Shown piece by piece: positions 1 through 10,092 of a DNA stretch of 50,780 bases. The stretch is from Fragilaria crotonensis. Lineage: Eukaryota; Bacillariophyta; Fragilariophyceae; Fragilariales; Fragilariaceae. A program made the position numbers and the translations under genes. A model generated the notes under the pieces. That model had not been told where the DNA came from. It was given only the letters and a program-made list of their open reading frames with translations, and ran no database searches. The DNA lies in NCBI GenBank assembly GCA_022925895.1, contig JAKSYS010000461.1, forward strand, positions 1-50,780, written 5' to 3'. Position 1 is the stretch's first letter, and each line of letters opens with the position of its first letter.

Positions 1-1528
1 CGACAGAAACAGATGTTCCCAAGGATTTGGCAGAAACAATTCCCAAATCACGACAGATTGGTCAACGATTAGCAGCCCTAGCGGCCATGAGGAGTGATGG
101 TCCAGTACCACAAGTTGGAGACAAGAAGAAACATTTGCCATTACCCAAAGATTACTACGGAAAGAAGACATCCAAACAAGAACGGAGAGATCAACTGGGG
201 CAGCAATTGATGGAGTCCATCCCACAAATACCGTCGTCACGACTCACATCGCTGCTTCAACAAGCTGTAAAATGGCAAGCGTTTACGGGACAATTGCCAA
301 TCATTAAGCAACACTGGGTGTCAGAACAAGAAGGCGAATTACACCAAGGAGATCGGCAGCACAATTCTACAAGAAGAAAAAGAAAATTCGACCTGGTTCT
401 TGGCGAAGCTCCAGTTGCATCCCTGAAGGCAAAATCTGCAAGCACGCTCGACGACGTCATTGTAGAATCAATTCCGACCAAGGTGTTTTCAACGTTATCT
501 TTTGGAAAGAGGGCGACTGCAGAGGTTGCCGTCTTTCTGCCCGATGGCTCTAGCCTAGTCACAGGCTCGAGCGATGGTTTGGTAGAGATATGGAGTGCCT
601 CCAGTCGATACAAAGAGCTTCGTCTCGATCTTCCTTATCAGCAAACGGAGGAGCTCATTGGACATGATGATTCTATTATAACGGCCATTGCTGTCTCAAA
701 CGACGGGACTATTTTGGCGACAGGAGACGCAAATGGGATCGTCAAGGTCTGGAGAATCGACAATGGGAAGTGCCTGCGAGAAGTGCCTGCGCATCCCAAC
801 GCATCGATATCCTGTCTCGACTTTTCGCACGATGCGTCTCATGTTTTGACAGCGAGTCAATCCACAACGTGTCGCGAGTATGGTTTGCGTACCAACCGAT
901 TGTTGAAAGAATTTCGTGGCCACACGTCCTTTATCAATTCATGCCGTTACATGATTATCGACGATTCGGTACTGCGAGTGGTGACGAGTTCCGCGGATGG
1001 GACTGCGCGAATATGGGATGGCAAGTCATCCGAAATCCTCCATGTACTGCAACCACATTCTCTTGGCGCATCCCTGACCGAGAAAGGCATGTCCGTTCTC
1101 CAAAAGATGGATTCCTCCATCGTCGATGCGTCTCCCAATTTACATTCGGCCATTCCCTTCACACCCCCACCGATTCTATTTTGCTGGTTCCAAGAGGACA
1201 TCGTGCCTTCATAGTTACCTTGACAGGAACGGTTCTTCAGACGTTTAGTGTGCCCGTCCAATCTATTTTAGTGACGGCATTGGTGAGCCCGTCCAATCAC
1301 TGGCTCTACGCGGTAACTGACGACGGTAACTTGCACGTTTTTGACATGACCACGGGAGATGAAGAACGCGTCGTAAAGAACTTTGCCGAGACAACATGTG
1401 GGGGAACTGCCGGCACTCAGCGCTGTCGTGAAATTACAGCTCTAGCACATCATCCTCGCAAGGGTATTCTGTGTGCCTTTAGCAATGACAAATCACAGAA
1501 GCGCGGACTGTTGGCCCTTTGGAAGTAG
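1..1528 (+). CDS. SMU1: WD40-repeat splicing factor SMU1, 5'-partial
   Basis: SMU1 is a spliceosomal B-complex protein that works with RED/IK in the nucleus. The reading frame is open to the left edge, so the N-terminal LisH region lies outside the window. What is visible is the end of the helical CTLH-type region (motif SSRLTSLLQQAVKWQ near 230-275) followed by WD40 blades: VTGSSDGLVEIW, LATGDANGIVKVW, KEFRGHTSFINS, VTSSADGTARIW. The frame then breaks at a CCC run at 1155-1157. The last two blades continue in another frame from about 1158 (LHTPTDSILLVPRG, then YAVTDDGNLHVF and ALAHHPRKGIL) to the stop at 1526-1528. One extra C would join both parts into the normal SMU1 C-terminus, with no room for an intron. 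I read this as one gene with an indel, probably a sequencing error, because SMU1 is normally a required splicing factor. The family assignment rests on blade order and sequence across the whole fragment. Confidence 0.9.
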
Positions 1529-2449
1529 AATGCGTCCAATGAGAAATTCCTCAAACTTACTGCGGGTGACCATTGAATCCAATAATTGTTGGAATCGTTG
1601 CTTTCGACGCGAGTGAGAACACATTAGGTGTACCCTATCGAGTTATGGCACCACTCCTGTCTCATGGGTTTGCAGAACAGGATACAGCGATTGTTTATGC
1701 AGCACACCTTCTTTCCGAAACCTTAACATCAAAGTCCTGTCCATAATGAAAATCTGCAATGTTCTCGATCACTAGAAGCTCGAAGTGCTGGAGACTCGAC
1801 GAAAGGAACTGGGTAGGTGCTTTGAAAGGGATCAGGAGTGGTCAATGATCGTCAGTAGTTGGATGCATATTTGTGAGGTATGACCGAAGTAATTTTTTGG
1901 GTAGGGGTTCATTTGTTGGTGAAAGGTTGGGATTCACGGGTCGATTCAAAGGCGGTCCATAACTTATTGAAAGATTGGGCTTAAAGGAACCGCACAAAAA
2001 AACTTAAAATCTAACGTACAGTATTTAGAACCTGCAGCCACCTCCAGTGTTGGTCGATCATGCACCAGATGAAATCCAGGTATTGATACCCACATTCCTA
2101 TCGTTTTGATGAGCCTTTTGGTCTGGGCTTAAAGTGAGAGTTCAGGATTGTGTTTAACTGTCGACAAGGTTTAAAATGATACTACCGGTAGCTAGTAGTA
2201 CTACGTAGTATGACGTATGACATAAGAACAAATGGCTGCCGATGAATACCGGGAGTATTGTACGAGTAGACTGTATACTTGCTGCTACATGCATTGGACC
2301 ATGTGTACGGACAACAATACTGGAGTACTGGAGTCCTGAGTCCAGACTCCAGACTGCTCGCCGATGTCCGATGTATGACATTTACTGTACACGGTACAAG
2401 TACTTTGGCGTTCGAGTACAAGGACAAGGTCACGAGCGACGACATTTTG
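1529..2449. other. intergenic region between SMU1 and a methyltransferase gene
   Basis: No supported gene. The right part (about 2180-2400) is rich in GTAC, AGTA and TAC-type words and short palindromes such as ACCGGT, like most other intergenic islands here, and probably holds the promoter of the downstream gene. Open frames on either strand here have no recognisable protein character. Confidence 0.6.
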
Positions 2450-3718
2450 ATGACGATGAATGTGAATCGTCTCCGCAAGGAGAAGACAAGCCTTGGGTCC
2501 CCACTGTCACCACTATCACGTGATCGGCTTCCTCTCGGCCTCTTGCAAAGTCTTGTGTTGCTGACTATAGGCTTTGTGGTTGGCCGTATTAGTAATGGCC
2601 ACGGCAATGGCAATCCATCGGTAGCTACTCCTAAATCTCCTCAAAATGTGGCATTGCGTAGCATTCCGACGACGGCGACGATGGTTCCGATAGAAACGCG
2701 ATCCTGTGATGAAGAAATTGATGCTGCGATTGCGAACCATGTTGCAGCAACAGCAACAGCAACAGCAACATCGGATACTACCATCCTTCAAAAAGCCCAG
2801 AACGAACTTGATAACAATGCTACGGTTTGTGACGCTTCCACTTGTCGCAATACGATTTTTGTGACGCAGGGTCAAGGTGGTATTGGGGAACTTACCAAAG
2901 TTAAGGTTGAGAAAGCTTGTTCGGATCCACTCTCGTACAATGTATGTCAGGACTTGGCAAACTTTACTGGACTCTCGTCGGACGAACTGCACCTGCGACT
3001 CAACCGCACTGGTAGATTTCATTTCGAAGGGGAACACTTGTTTTGGAATCCGACCAGTCCTACAGAACTCGCATGGTATTACAGTACCAGTGTGGACTAC
3101 TTATTTGCCAATGCCATCCATCCTGCCCTTTCGAGACTAGTTCATTTGGGGGAACATCACCAACCAGTGTTGGATTACTCGGGTGGGGTCGGGAACAGCA
3201 TCCTGTATCTTGCGCTAGAAAAGAATTCAAGTGCCAATACTTTGGAATTGGACTCATGGAAAAGGCATTTGCGGAATTTCGATTTCGTTCGCGAGGTCTC
3301 ATGGGACGACGGAAACCAGAATTGCAACCACAAGAACGACGATTGGTAGTAGTACCGGACGACACGGATGCAAACGAATCACTCGTCACAATGATCTCAC
3401 CGTGGTCGGAACGCACTGACTGGAAGTTTGACCCCTATTGAAGGCCCGCTACCTCGCGGTGGAAGTTTGGGAGCTATTGTGGCTGCCGATGTTCTGGAGC
3501 ATATTCCAAAATACCACCTCGTGGTCGAGGCCATGGTACAATCACTCAAGGTGGGTGGTGTCATTGTTGAAAACTCGCCATTTTCCAAGACGAAATCCCA
3601 AGACGCGGTGGATACCCGTGTTCACTTGTCGTCGGGTGGAATTTCCATGGCGACTGCCATGGGGCCGACAATGAAGTACAACGAAACAGTAGGTTGGTGG
3701 GTCAAAATATCGAGATAG
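2450..3718 (+). CDS. membrane-anchored class I SAM-dependent methyltransferase, two indels
   Basis: The start is placed at the ATG at 2450 (a second lies at 2456); the longer upstream frame begins with TTG. The protein opens with a basic stretch and one hydrophobic segment (LLQSLVLLTIGFVVG, near 2540-2585), the pattern of a type II signal anchor. A low-complexity Ala-Thr run follows (2745-2780), then a methyltransferase domain: motif I VLDYSGGVGNSILYLA near 3165-3215, then YFGIGLMEKAFAEFRFRSRG, then AIVAADVLEHIPKYH near 3475-3520 and an LKVGGVIVENSPF strand. The frame shifts twice: one A is missing from AAAA at 3219-3222, and one extra base lies near CCCC at 3431-3434. The pair brings the frame back, so the conserved domain is continuous once read across them. 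Substrate is unknown. The anchor suggests an endomembrane location facing the lumen (inference). The methyltransferase call is firm; the exact N-terminus is less so. Confidence 0.78.
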
Positions 3719-3814
3719 TGTACATTGTAAACACCACTTTTTTTGAATGAATGCTAGCTTGGAAGAACCGTCATCGTCGAATGAGTAACGACTCAATGGC
3801 AGTCCCACAATGTT

Positions 3815-4807
3815 TCATAGAACCCCAGTTGCAGTAATACTCAGTTTCTGCAAAGGTTTGAATTCATTGCAATACAAGTTGCTCGACCCATAACTGCAAG
3901 CTCGACTGGGAGCCTTCTTCATGCCATCCGAGCCTGTCAAGGCCATATAGTTGACATTAGATGATTTCACAACCGGAAAGCTGTTCAACTGCTCAATCAC
4001 ATCCAACCCTTCGAGGACTTTTCCAATCACGATGGCATCGCCAACGTCGGTCTTGATGTTCTTCCCAGGATATATCGAAAATCCAAAACCACTTTCATTG
4101 CCTCGCAGCACCGACACGGTACCAAACTCCATCGGTAAAGTTGGTAAGCCAGCATTGGCCTCATCCTCCGCCCAATTAGGAAATTCACGTGCCACGTACT
4201 TGCCCGATACGGATCCCACATCAATGCGTTCATCCTTGATAATTCTCCAAATGTTACCATATTCATAATTAACTCCCTTGTCCTCATTTTCGATACATGA
4301 ATTGTATACCTTGTTGGCTTCCAATTGTTCCTTTTGAAGAGTTCGTGTCGTATCGCGGGGTTTGCACTTGCTGGGCAGACCCGCGGGTGATACGAGCTGT
4401 CGAAGCATCCTGGTGGACGACGGTGCAGCCTTTCCATACAAACCAATCACAATGCGACGGGATTCCAAGTCGGTTGGAGCTTTAAGATCCACATAGATCC
4501 GATCTGTCACTTGTGGCAACAATAATTCCGTATCTTCCTCATTTGCCGCAACAGCACCAGCTGAATGGAACCATGGTGCAATGATTGTTGTGCCAGCAAC
4601 ACTGATCCGCATCGAATCTATTAGCCATTGGCGTCGGCTGTCGATGCCTTTGGCGGCGTCAAGTCTAGTAATAGAAGTACTACCGGTAGTTATGCATCGA
4701 CATGGATGCCGTACAAGTGTTCTGGTTGGGAGAGGTGTAGAGAACGAAGCACACGAAGAAATGGCTCCGATCAACAGCAATGCAATTGCGACAAGCCTTG
4801 TCGACAT
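3815..4807 (-). CDS. plastid (thylakoid lumen) cyclophilin-type peptidyl-prolyl isomerase
   Basis: Cyclophilins isomerise Xaa-Pro peptide bonds. The first plausible ATG on the minus strand is at 4807; the longer frame up to 4978 adds residues without a signal. From that Met the protein begins MSTRLVAIALLLIGAISSCA, then S-F-S-T-P: a signal peptide with Phe at the presumed cleavage point, the entry motif of diatom plastid proteins. A Ser/Thr/Arg-rich transit stretch follows, then a second hydrophobic part (TTIIAPWFHSAGAVAA) ending in Ala, as in thylakoid-lumen presequences. The mature part has cyclophilin-like elements: RIYVDLKAPTDLESRRIVIGLYG, GTVSVLRGNESGFGFSIY and GDAIVIGKVLEGLDVIEQL. The standard FHR active-site segment is not obvious, so this is a divergent lumenal type whose isomerase activity is uncertain. 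It is 330 residues, longer than single-domain cyclophilins because of the presequence and a central insert. The gene ends 97 nt from the convergent methyltransferase gene. Confidence 0.8.
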   Translation of the reverse strand: MSTRLVAIALLLIGAISSCASFSTPLPTRTLVRHPCRCITTGSTSITRLDAAKGIDSRRQWLIDSMRISVAGTTIIAPWFHSAGAVAANEEDTELLLPQVTDRIYVDLKAPTDLESRRIVIGLYGKAAPSSTRMLRQLVSPAGLPSKCKPRDTTRTLQKEQLEANKVYNSCIENEDKGVNYEYGNIWRIIKDERIDVGSVSGKYVAREFPNWAEDEANAGLPTLPMEFGTVSVLRGNESGFGFSIYPGKNIKTDVGDAIVIGKVLEGLDVIEQLNSFPVVKSSNVNYMALTGSDGMKKAPSRACSYGSSNLYCNEFKPLQKLSITATGVL

Positions 4808-5492
4808 GCCTATGAAAGCCCGATGCGGAAATGTGATTATTGTGATGTCATCACGTGGATTGGTGTACTCCAGTAGCGCAATGTCGTTGTTAGTGGTTGT
4901 ACAGTGCACAGAGTATTGTTTGGTGCTTGGATGTTGAAGTGCGACAAGCGTGATCCCCGATGAAAGATTTGCTTCCAAAACAAGATTCAGCTCATACGTA
5001 CATTTTATACATCAACATAGGAGCATGATCCGTCAAACGTCATACGTCATACTCCGTATGTAATAAGCGAAACAGTTAGGAAAAGCAATCATCGCCAGGG
5101 ATAATATAACGGTCTCAGCTGTCATTTACCGGCTCCTTTCGAAAGGTATGTACATCCCCTCCAATTTCTTCACACCTGATACCATCGCCTGTCGAATAAT
5201 GTTAATGACTATTAAATGCTGTGGGATTAAATGCAAGCTTGGGTTTAACTCAAGAATGAAAAGCGCAACAGAAGAGCGATAAGTGGGCAAGGAGTAAACG
5301 GGTATAGTTAGGCTTATGATTCAATAGGATGTGTGAAATAATCTCTCAACACAAGCAAGAAAGTTCTGGAAGCTCTCCTTCTACGGCCTCCTCAGCAACA
5401 TAAAAGTTTGTTCACAGCATGATCTGAGGCACGATCGTATTGAGGATAATTGGTGGTCCGAAAGGAATTAAAGACCCAGCCTCACAAATATC
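4808..5492. other. intergenic region
   Basis: It contains the 5' side of the cyclophilin gene and the 3' side of the large fusion gene. No gene is recognised. The part near 4990-5060 carries repeated CATACGTCATAC and TACGTAC-like words, a probable promoter segment for the cyclophilin gene (inference). Confidence 0.5.
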
Positions 5493-8400
5493 CTACCGTT
5501 TTGCACCAATACCAGCAGCCTTGAGTAGGTTCCACGTTATGGCCTCCGCAGCCGGGTTCAAACGAGACGTACGCAGCCCCTGTTCAACGTTGTAATTGTC
5601 AAGACCCCAACTCCACTGCATGGTCCCCGATGCAAACACAAACGCCCCGCTAGGGGCTTGATATATCGTTCCATGACACATCAGGCTAGCGTTCTCACGA
5701 TTCACTACAGGAGTCGCGAACAAAGTCGTAAGCTCAGACTTGGACTTTCTCGGGATACCATCCACTTCGTACCCCAACAGGCCAGGGAGTTTGTCGCCAT
5801 TGGACAACCCAGTGCCGTTGAAGACCCAATGAGATGCATCTGATACGATTAGGTCGGCATCAAAAGGATCTCCGATGTAAGTCACACCAACCATGTCAGC
5901 CTCGGGTCGAACATAATTCCACTGCGACGTTAGCAAGTGCTTCTTGGAAGGATCATTCTTGATAGGATCACCCCGTGGGAAACGAAAACAAACCATAGTT
6001 CTTGGTTCGGTGTTGTTGTCAACAAATGTGACGTTGTTGCTTACATGTGTGACGTTGTTGCTTACATATGTGAAGTTGTTGCCGATACTTCCATCATCCT
6101 GGTCTTCGAAACGCACCTGCATGTACGCAGTATTGGAACCCATGAATGCCAGGTTCACACCTTGATCGCGCCAAGCTTCGACGTTATCGCGCATTTCCCA
6201 AGACCAATACTCGTCGTGTCCTTGCGTCAGGAAGAGCTTTGGCTTGACAAGATGATCAAAACGCATATGGATGTCCATATTTGTTACATACGAAGTATCG
6301 ATGCCGTTTCGTTCCAACCATCTGACCATGTTGTAATTCCAACCCGCGCTTGAGCTGATTGGGTAGTAGTGGATGGGTTGGATGTTGGTCAAATATTCTC
6401 CTGCGCCATTTCCGTAGGCTGCCTCTGGATTGTTGCTGGCGGCATAAGGCCGATCAAACGATACCTTCACGCCACACCTCTGACGGCTTTCGTATCCCCA
6501 TGGCAAGTTATCGGGGCCGCCAGATCCCCAACCATAGAGCGATTTTCCACCCCAATAATTGTATGCTTGGTAGGTGTTGACTGGTAGCTGGAACATGAGG
6601 TCAGGGGGTGACTCCGCACGATCGTCATCCCGTAACACAAAAATGGCGTAGCTCTGAGTTTCGGTGAGCGTTTCCGTCATGCGTACCAAGTAAACCCCTG
6701 TCGTCCATGAATCCAAGGTTTGTACCACATACGGATCCGTCCATTGGCAGGCAACCAGGCCATGCGGGGTTGGGCGGGGTACTACTTGAACGACTCCAGT
6801 CACGGTCACGGGACCAGCCAGCTTCCTGGCCCCGACTCCTGCATACCAACCGGTTCGGAACACATCTATCGTGACTGTCGGCGCACGGGTATTGTGAAAC
6901 AGAAGGATCGATTCTCCCTTTTGTATGCTAGTGCGAGACATGTATCCTTCAATTTCACGATCCTTCGCAGGTTTGGACAAGATCCAATCGGGAGTACCTG
7001 GGAGTTCATTCTCAAGCTGGATCGGATTCTTGGCATTGTTCTTCTCAAGCAATGCTAGGAACGCGTCAGAGGGGACGTTTCCACCAACACCCGCGACGTT
7101 CGTTTCGACGACCGTTTCGACCGCTTTCCTGTAAAAGTAATAAAATCGATGAGCTCTCGTGATTCGCATTCCACTCTCCAATTCGTCCAAGTTGCCTGCA
7201 TCAAAATGTGGCATGATAAAATCTCTGAAAACAAGATCTTCGTCGGGAACCCAACCCCTTTCAGTCTCGAGGATCCACATCCCTCCTGGTTTTAGAACAA
7301 ACAATATACCATCGACGTAGCGGCGTATATCATCCATCATTTCTTCTGTAGTGTCGAATGTATGCACGGGACCCCATCCGAAGACACCGAAGTCTACGAC
7401 GACATCGAAGAATTTGGAATATTGCGGATATAATGTGGGAATATCTTGAACAATACATGGAAGGTATGCATCGTTGTTCATAACGTCAGGTGGGAAGGGT
7501 TCGACTTGATAGTATTTGGTGGTAGTAGAATTGAGAAAACTCTTGCAATTACGATTGTACCCACGGGCGCCAACATCCATGATGGTCTGATACTTTGCTA
7601 GTCGTGGGTAGATTGTGCTGATGAAAGGCCGGTCGCCCATTTTCTCCCAAAATTCATCAACATTTTTGGGTTCAAAGATCCATCCCCTTTTGGGAGTGTA
7701 CTCATTAGATTGCGTGTCACCAATGACATCAGATGTGTTCGTATTGGTAACTGTCTTTTCAGCGGGGATAGCAAGCGACTGTGCCCCTTGCTGGTTCCTA
7801 TCGCCACCATCTATGATCGCAGGACCGCCTTTCCTGTACAAGAAGTAGAATCGAAATTTCTTATTCTTGATTTGCATTCCACTCTCCAGCTCATCCAAGT
7901 TCCCTGCTTTAAAGTGAGGGAAAATGAAGTCTCTGAAAATACCATCTTCGTCGGGAATCCATCCGTGGTCGGTCTTGAGAATCCACAGCCCCCCTGGTTT
8001 GAGAACAAACAACACAGCATCCATGTAGCGGCGAACATCGTCCATCATTTCTTCCGTAGTGTTGAATACATGCACGCCACCCCATCCAAAGACTCCAAAG
8101 TCTAAAATGGCATCAAAGAAATTGGAATATTGCGGATACAAGGTGGGAATATCTTGAACCATACATTTTAGTAGTCCATCGTTGTTCATTACGTCAGGTG
8201 GGAACGGTTCGACTTGATAATACTTGGTTGTGGTGGAATTCAGGAAACTCTTGCAATTGCGATTGTACCCCCGTGCGCCAACATCCAAGATGGCGTGGTA
8301 CTTTGCAAGGCGGGGGTAGATTGTGCTGATAAAAGGTCGATCGCCCATTTTCTTCCAAAAGAAGTCCACGTTATTGGGTTCGTATATCCATCCTTCCTTT

Positions 8401-8639
8401 GGAGTGTAATTTCTTGGTTGTTGCGTGGAAATACTAGTCGTAGTTGTATGTCCCTGTACCACTTGCTGGTTCTCGTTATTGTTGTCATTGTTGTTGTCAA
8501 CTTTGGGCATATCAATAGCTTGAAGTGCATATTCCGCATGTTGAAACAAGGATTTGGGAATTCGTGACAGCAGCAATAGATACATTGCAGCCGTGACGAT
8601 AATTCCTATAAACACGGTATTTCGGAAGGAGAATGCCAT
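5493..8639 (-). CDS. membrane-anchored fusion: two methyltransferase-like domains plus N,N-dimethylformamidase beta-like domain
   Basis: The start is the ATG at 8639; the frame extends upstream only to a GTG. The protein has about 1048 residues. Residues 7-26 form one hydrophobic anchor (VFIGIIVTAAMYLLLLS). Two tandem methyltransferase-like domains follow, near 85-270 and 315-505. Each has WIYEP or WIFEP, GDRPFISTIYPRLAKY, a motif-I-like DVGARGYNRNC, YYQVEPFPPDVMNND, LDFGVFGWG or VDFGVFGWG, and VLKPGG. From about 555 the C-terminal half matches the dimethylformamidase beta-subunit-like family: IEGYMSRTSIQKGES, IDVFRTGWYAGVGARK, SFDRPY, GWNYNMVRWLERNGIDTSYV, TQGHDEYWSWEMRDNVEAWR and FMGSN. In bacteria that subunit carries the catalytic iron of dimethylformamidase. 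Here the substrate is unknown, and I do not claim dimethylformamide hydrolysis. A short Asn-Asn-Val-Thr triplication lies near 6015-6085. No frame breaks. The C-terminal half may be of bacterial origin (inference). Confidence 0.85.
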   Translation of the reverse strand: MAFSFRNTVFIGIIVTAAMYLLLLSRIPKSLFQHAEYALQAIDMPKVDNNNDNNNENQQVVQGHTTTTSISTQQPRNYTPKEGWIYEPNNVDFFWKKMGDRPFISTIYPRLAKYHAILDVGARGYNRNCKSFLNSTTTKYYQVEPFPPDVMNNDGLLKCMVQDIPTLYPQYSNFFDAILDFGVFGWGGVHVFNTTEEMMDDVRRYMDAVLFVLKPGGLWILKTDHGWIPDEDGIFRDFIFPHFKAGNLDELESGMQIKNKKFRFYFLYRKGGPAIIDGGDRNQQGAQSLAIPAEKTVTNTNTSDVIGDTQSNEYTPKRGWIFEPKNVDEFWEKMGDRPFISTIYPRLAKYQTIMDVGARGYNRNCKSFLNSTTTKYYQVEPFPPDVMNNDAYLPCIVQDIPTLYPQYSKFFDVVVDFGVFGWGPVHTFDTTEEMMDDIRRYVDGILFVLKPGGMWILETERGWVPDEDLVFRDFIMPHFDAGNLDELESGMRITRAHRFYYFYRKAVETVVETNVAGVGGNVPSDAFLALLEKNNAKNPIQLENELPGTPDWILSKPAKDREIEGYMSRTSIQKGESILLFHNTRAPTVTIDVFRTGWYAGVGARKLAGPVTVTGVVQVVPRPTPHGLVACQWTDPYVVQTLDSWTTGVYLVRMTETLTETQSYAIFVLRDDDRAESPPDLMFQLPVNTYQAYNYWGGKSLYGWGSGGPDNLPWGYESRQRCGVKVSFDRPYAASNNPEAAYGNGAGEYLTNIQPIHYYPISSSAGWNYNMVRWLERNGIDTSYVTNMDIHMRFDHLVKPKLFLTQGHDEYWSWEMRDNVEAWRDQGVNLAFMGSNTAYMQVRFEDQDDGSIGNNFTYVSNNVTHVSNNVTFVDNNTEPRTMVCFRFPRGDPIKNDPSKKHLLTSQWNYVRPEADMVGVTYIGDPFDADLIVSDASHWVFNGTGLSNGDKLPGLLGYEVDGIPRKSKSELTTLFATPVVNRENASLMCHGTIYQAPSGAFVFASGTMQWSWGLDNYNVEQGLRTSRLNPAAEAITWNLLKAAGIGAKR

Positions 8640-9315
8640 TGTAGATTGGATTGGACCTTGAATCACAATGGCTATTCTCACTCTTTGACTGATGAGGCTG
8701 TTGTCCTATTAATATTCATCCATTCAACATTCAACGCTCACCAGCTCATAATGGTCGCAAGAAATCAACCGATGTGTATAATACCGCGGCATCATCTTGG
8801 TGAAGTCTTATGACTCACGACTCTTGCCTCATGTCTCATGTGGACCACATAATCCATTTTTATACACTTCAAAAACATTTAGCAGCCTGTCCGCTTAAGT
8901 ATAAACCTATCCAATTTATGCTCTACTAAGCATAAAAGTATGGGAAGCAAGAACCCTATTTGATATGGATATATGCCAATAGGCATAATGTGACATGATC
9001 GAGGCGGTTTTGCACACAGTATAGAGTTCCGGTGAACGAAAGGTATCATACAGTATACACTAGTAGTAGTACACGGTAGTGGGAGGTGGCAATGTGGCTA
9101 GGACAAACTCGGAGAAATCAACACAATGCCACACTAAGTATTCGGAGTATCATGTAAACTGTAAGCTGTTGGCTTGACTGTACCAGTACTATGCTTTTCC
9201 TCGTTCGCTTCCTTTGTCGACATGAGCTTGTGTGAGGATACCATCCTACAACATTCAGTCTATTAACAGTCCTCTCTTCATCACGAATGATGACTGGCTG
9301 GTTATCTGTTATCCC
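8640..9315. other. divergent intergenic region between fusion gene and SET gene
   Basis: This is a head-to-head promoter region. Its left part (8640-8870) is homologous to 11735-11935, upstream of the truncated paralogue, sharing for example a GTTGTCCTAT word, a GAAATCAA..CGATGT block and a CTCATG-rich block. That shows that the 5' flank was duplicated with the gene. The right part (9045-9080) is rich in TAGTAGTAC and CAGTATACACTAG words. Confidence 0.55.
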
Positions 9316-10092
9316 ATGATGTTCTTCATGTTGTTTGCACAAGCACTAGCATTTGCGTCAGTACCCATATCACCCACTGGTAGACCATCGTCATTATGCA
9401 TACCATCATCACTGCAAACGTTGACCACAACCCACGGCTCTGATACCATCTGGCCTGCTCTAGATCCAAAATGTTGGGCCATGGAATCGGCAGCTCAGAA
9501 TGGGATTTCAATAATGCAATCTACGTGTCTTGTCGCAAATTCTAATTCCAATTCCAATTCCAATTTGAATGAAAACACACCAGGGTGGGGAGCCATGACT
9601 TTGATTCGCATCCCCTGTGGTGCGTGGGTGGGAGAATACACGGGAGAACTCTTGACGCGGGATCAAGTATTTGTACGCTATTGGAATACAGATCATTATA
9701 AGAATACTAATGAAGACGACGACGATGATGGTAACGACGACAATCATGATGACGGGTGGCTGGAAAATATGAAACAATTGCAGCAGGATGATATCGAATG
9801 GATCGAGTCTCGAATTCAAAGGAATCAAGGACTTTCGGGTGACTATTTGTTCGATGTAGGAGATGACTACTTTTTGGATGGTGAAGATTCAGACGTGAGT
9901 GGATGGTGTCGTTTCATCAATCATGCCGAACAGGGTTGTTATGGTTGCAATCTGGAAACAAGGTGTTCCAGAGAGGTTTGGAATGGTCAATGTATCGTGC
10001 CTCCAAGACTGTGGTTTGTGGCACAGCGTGAAATCGCTCCGGGCGAGGAGCTGCTCTTTGATTACGGCGACAATTATTGGCAACGATCATGA
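9316..10092 (+). CDS. SET-domain protein with plastid-type signal sequence
   Basis: SET proteins transfer methyl groups from S-adenosylmethionine to lysine. The ATG at 9316 is chosen because the longer frame starts with GTG and the protein then begins MMFFMLFAQALA directly followed by FASVP, a signal peptide with Phe at +1 as in diatom plastid proteins. It has 258 residues. SET elements in order: GWGAMTLIRIPCGAWVGEYTGELLT, split here as GWGAMTLIRI and VGEYTGELLT (near 9586-9650); an Asp-rich insert (9710-9760); GDYLFDVGDDYFLDG; then GWCRFINHAEQGCYGCNLE near 9900-9955, the NH-containing core that binds cofactor; and IAPGEELLFDYGDNYW near 10032-10080 with the late Tyr. A (TTCCAA)n run near 9541-9570 encodes an Asn-Ser repeat. 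No Rubisco-LSMT substrate-binding domain is present, so the substrate is open. Histone methylation would conflict with the predicted plastid location. Confidence 0.8.
   Translation: MMFFMLFAQALAFASVPISPTGRPSSLCIPSSLQTLTTTHGSDTIWPALDPKCWAMESAAQNGISIMQSTCLVANSNSNSNSNLNENTPGWGAMTLIRIPCGAWVGEYTGELLTRDQVFVRYWNTDHYKNTNEDDDDDGNDDNHDDGWLENMKQLQQDDIEWIESRIQRNQGLSGDYLFDVGDDYFLDGEDSDVSGWCRFINHAEQGCYGCNLETRCSREVWNGQCIVPPRLWFVAQREIAPGEELLFDYGDNYWQRS

Noticed and set aside
1155-1157. Programmed ribosomal frameshift in SMU1
   Set aside because: No slippery heptamer or downstream structure is evident, and similar breaks occur in many unrelated genes at plain homopolymers.
2182-3037. Minus-strand frames opposite the methyltransferase gene
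   Set aside because: They overlap conserved methyltransferase coding sequence on the plus strand and include a Cys run that is only the antisense of the Ala-Thr repeat.
5493-8639. Functional dimethylformamide hydrolysis
   Set aside because: Family resemblance alone does not give the substrate, the small alpha subunit is not seen nearby, and the iron ligands could not be checked here.
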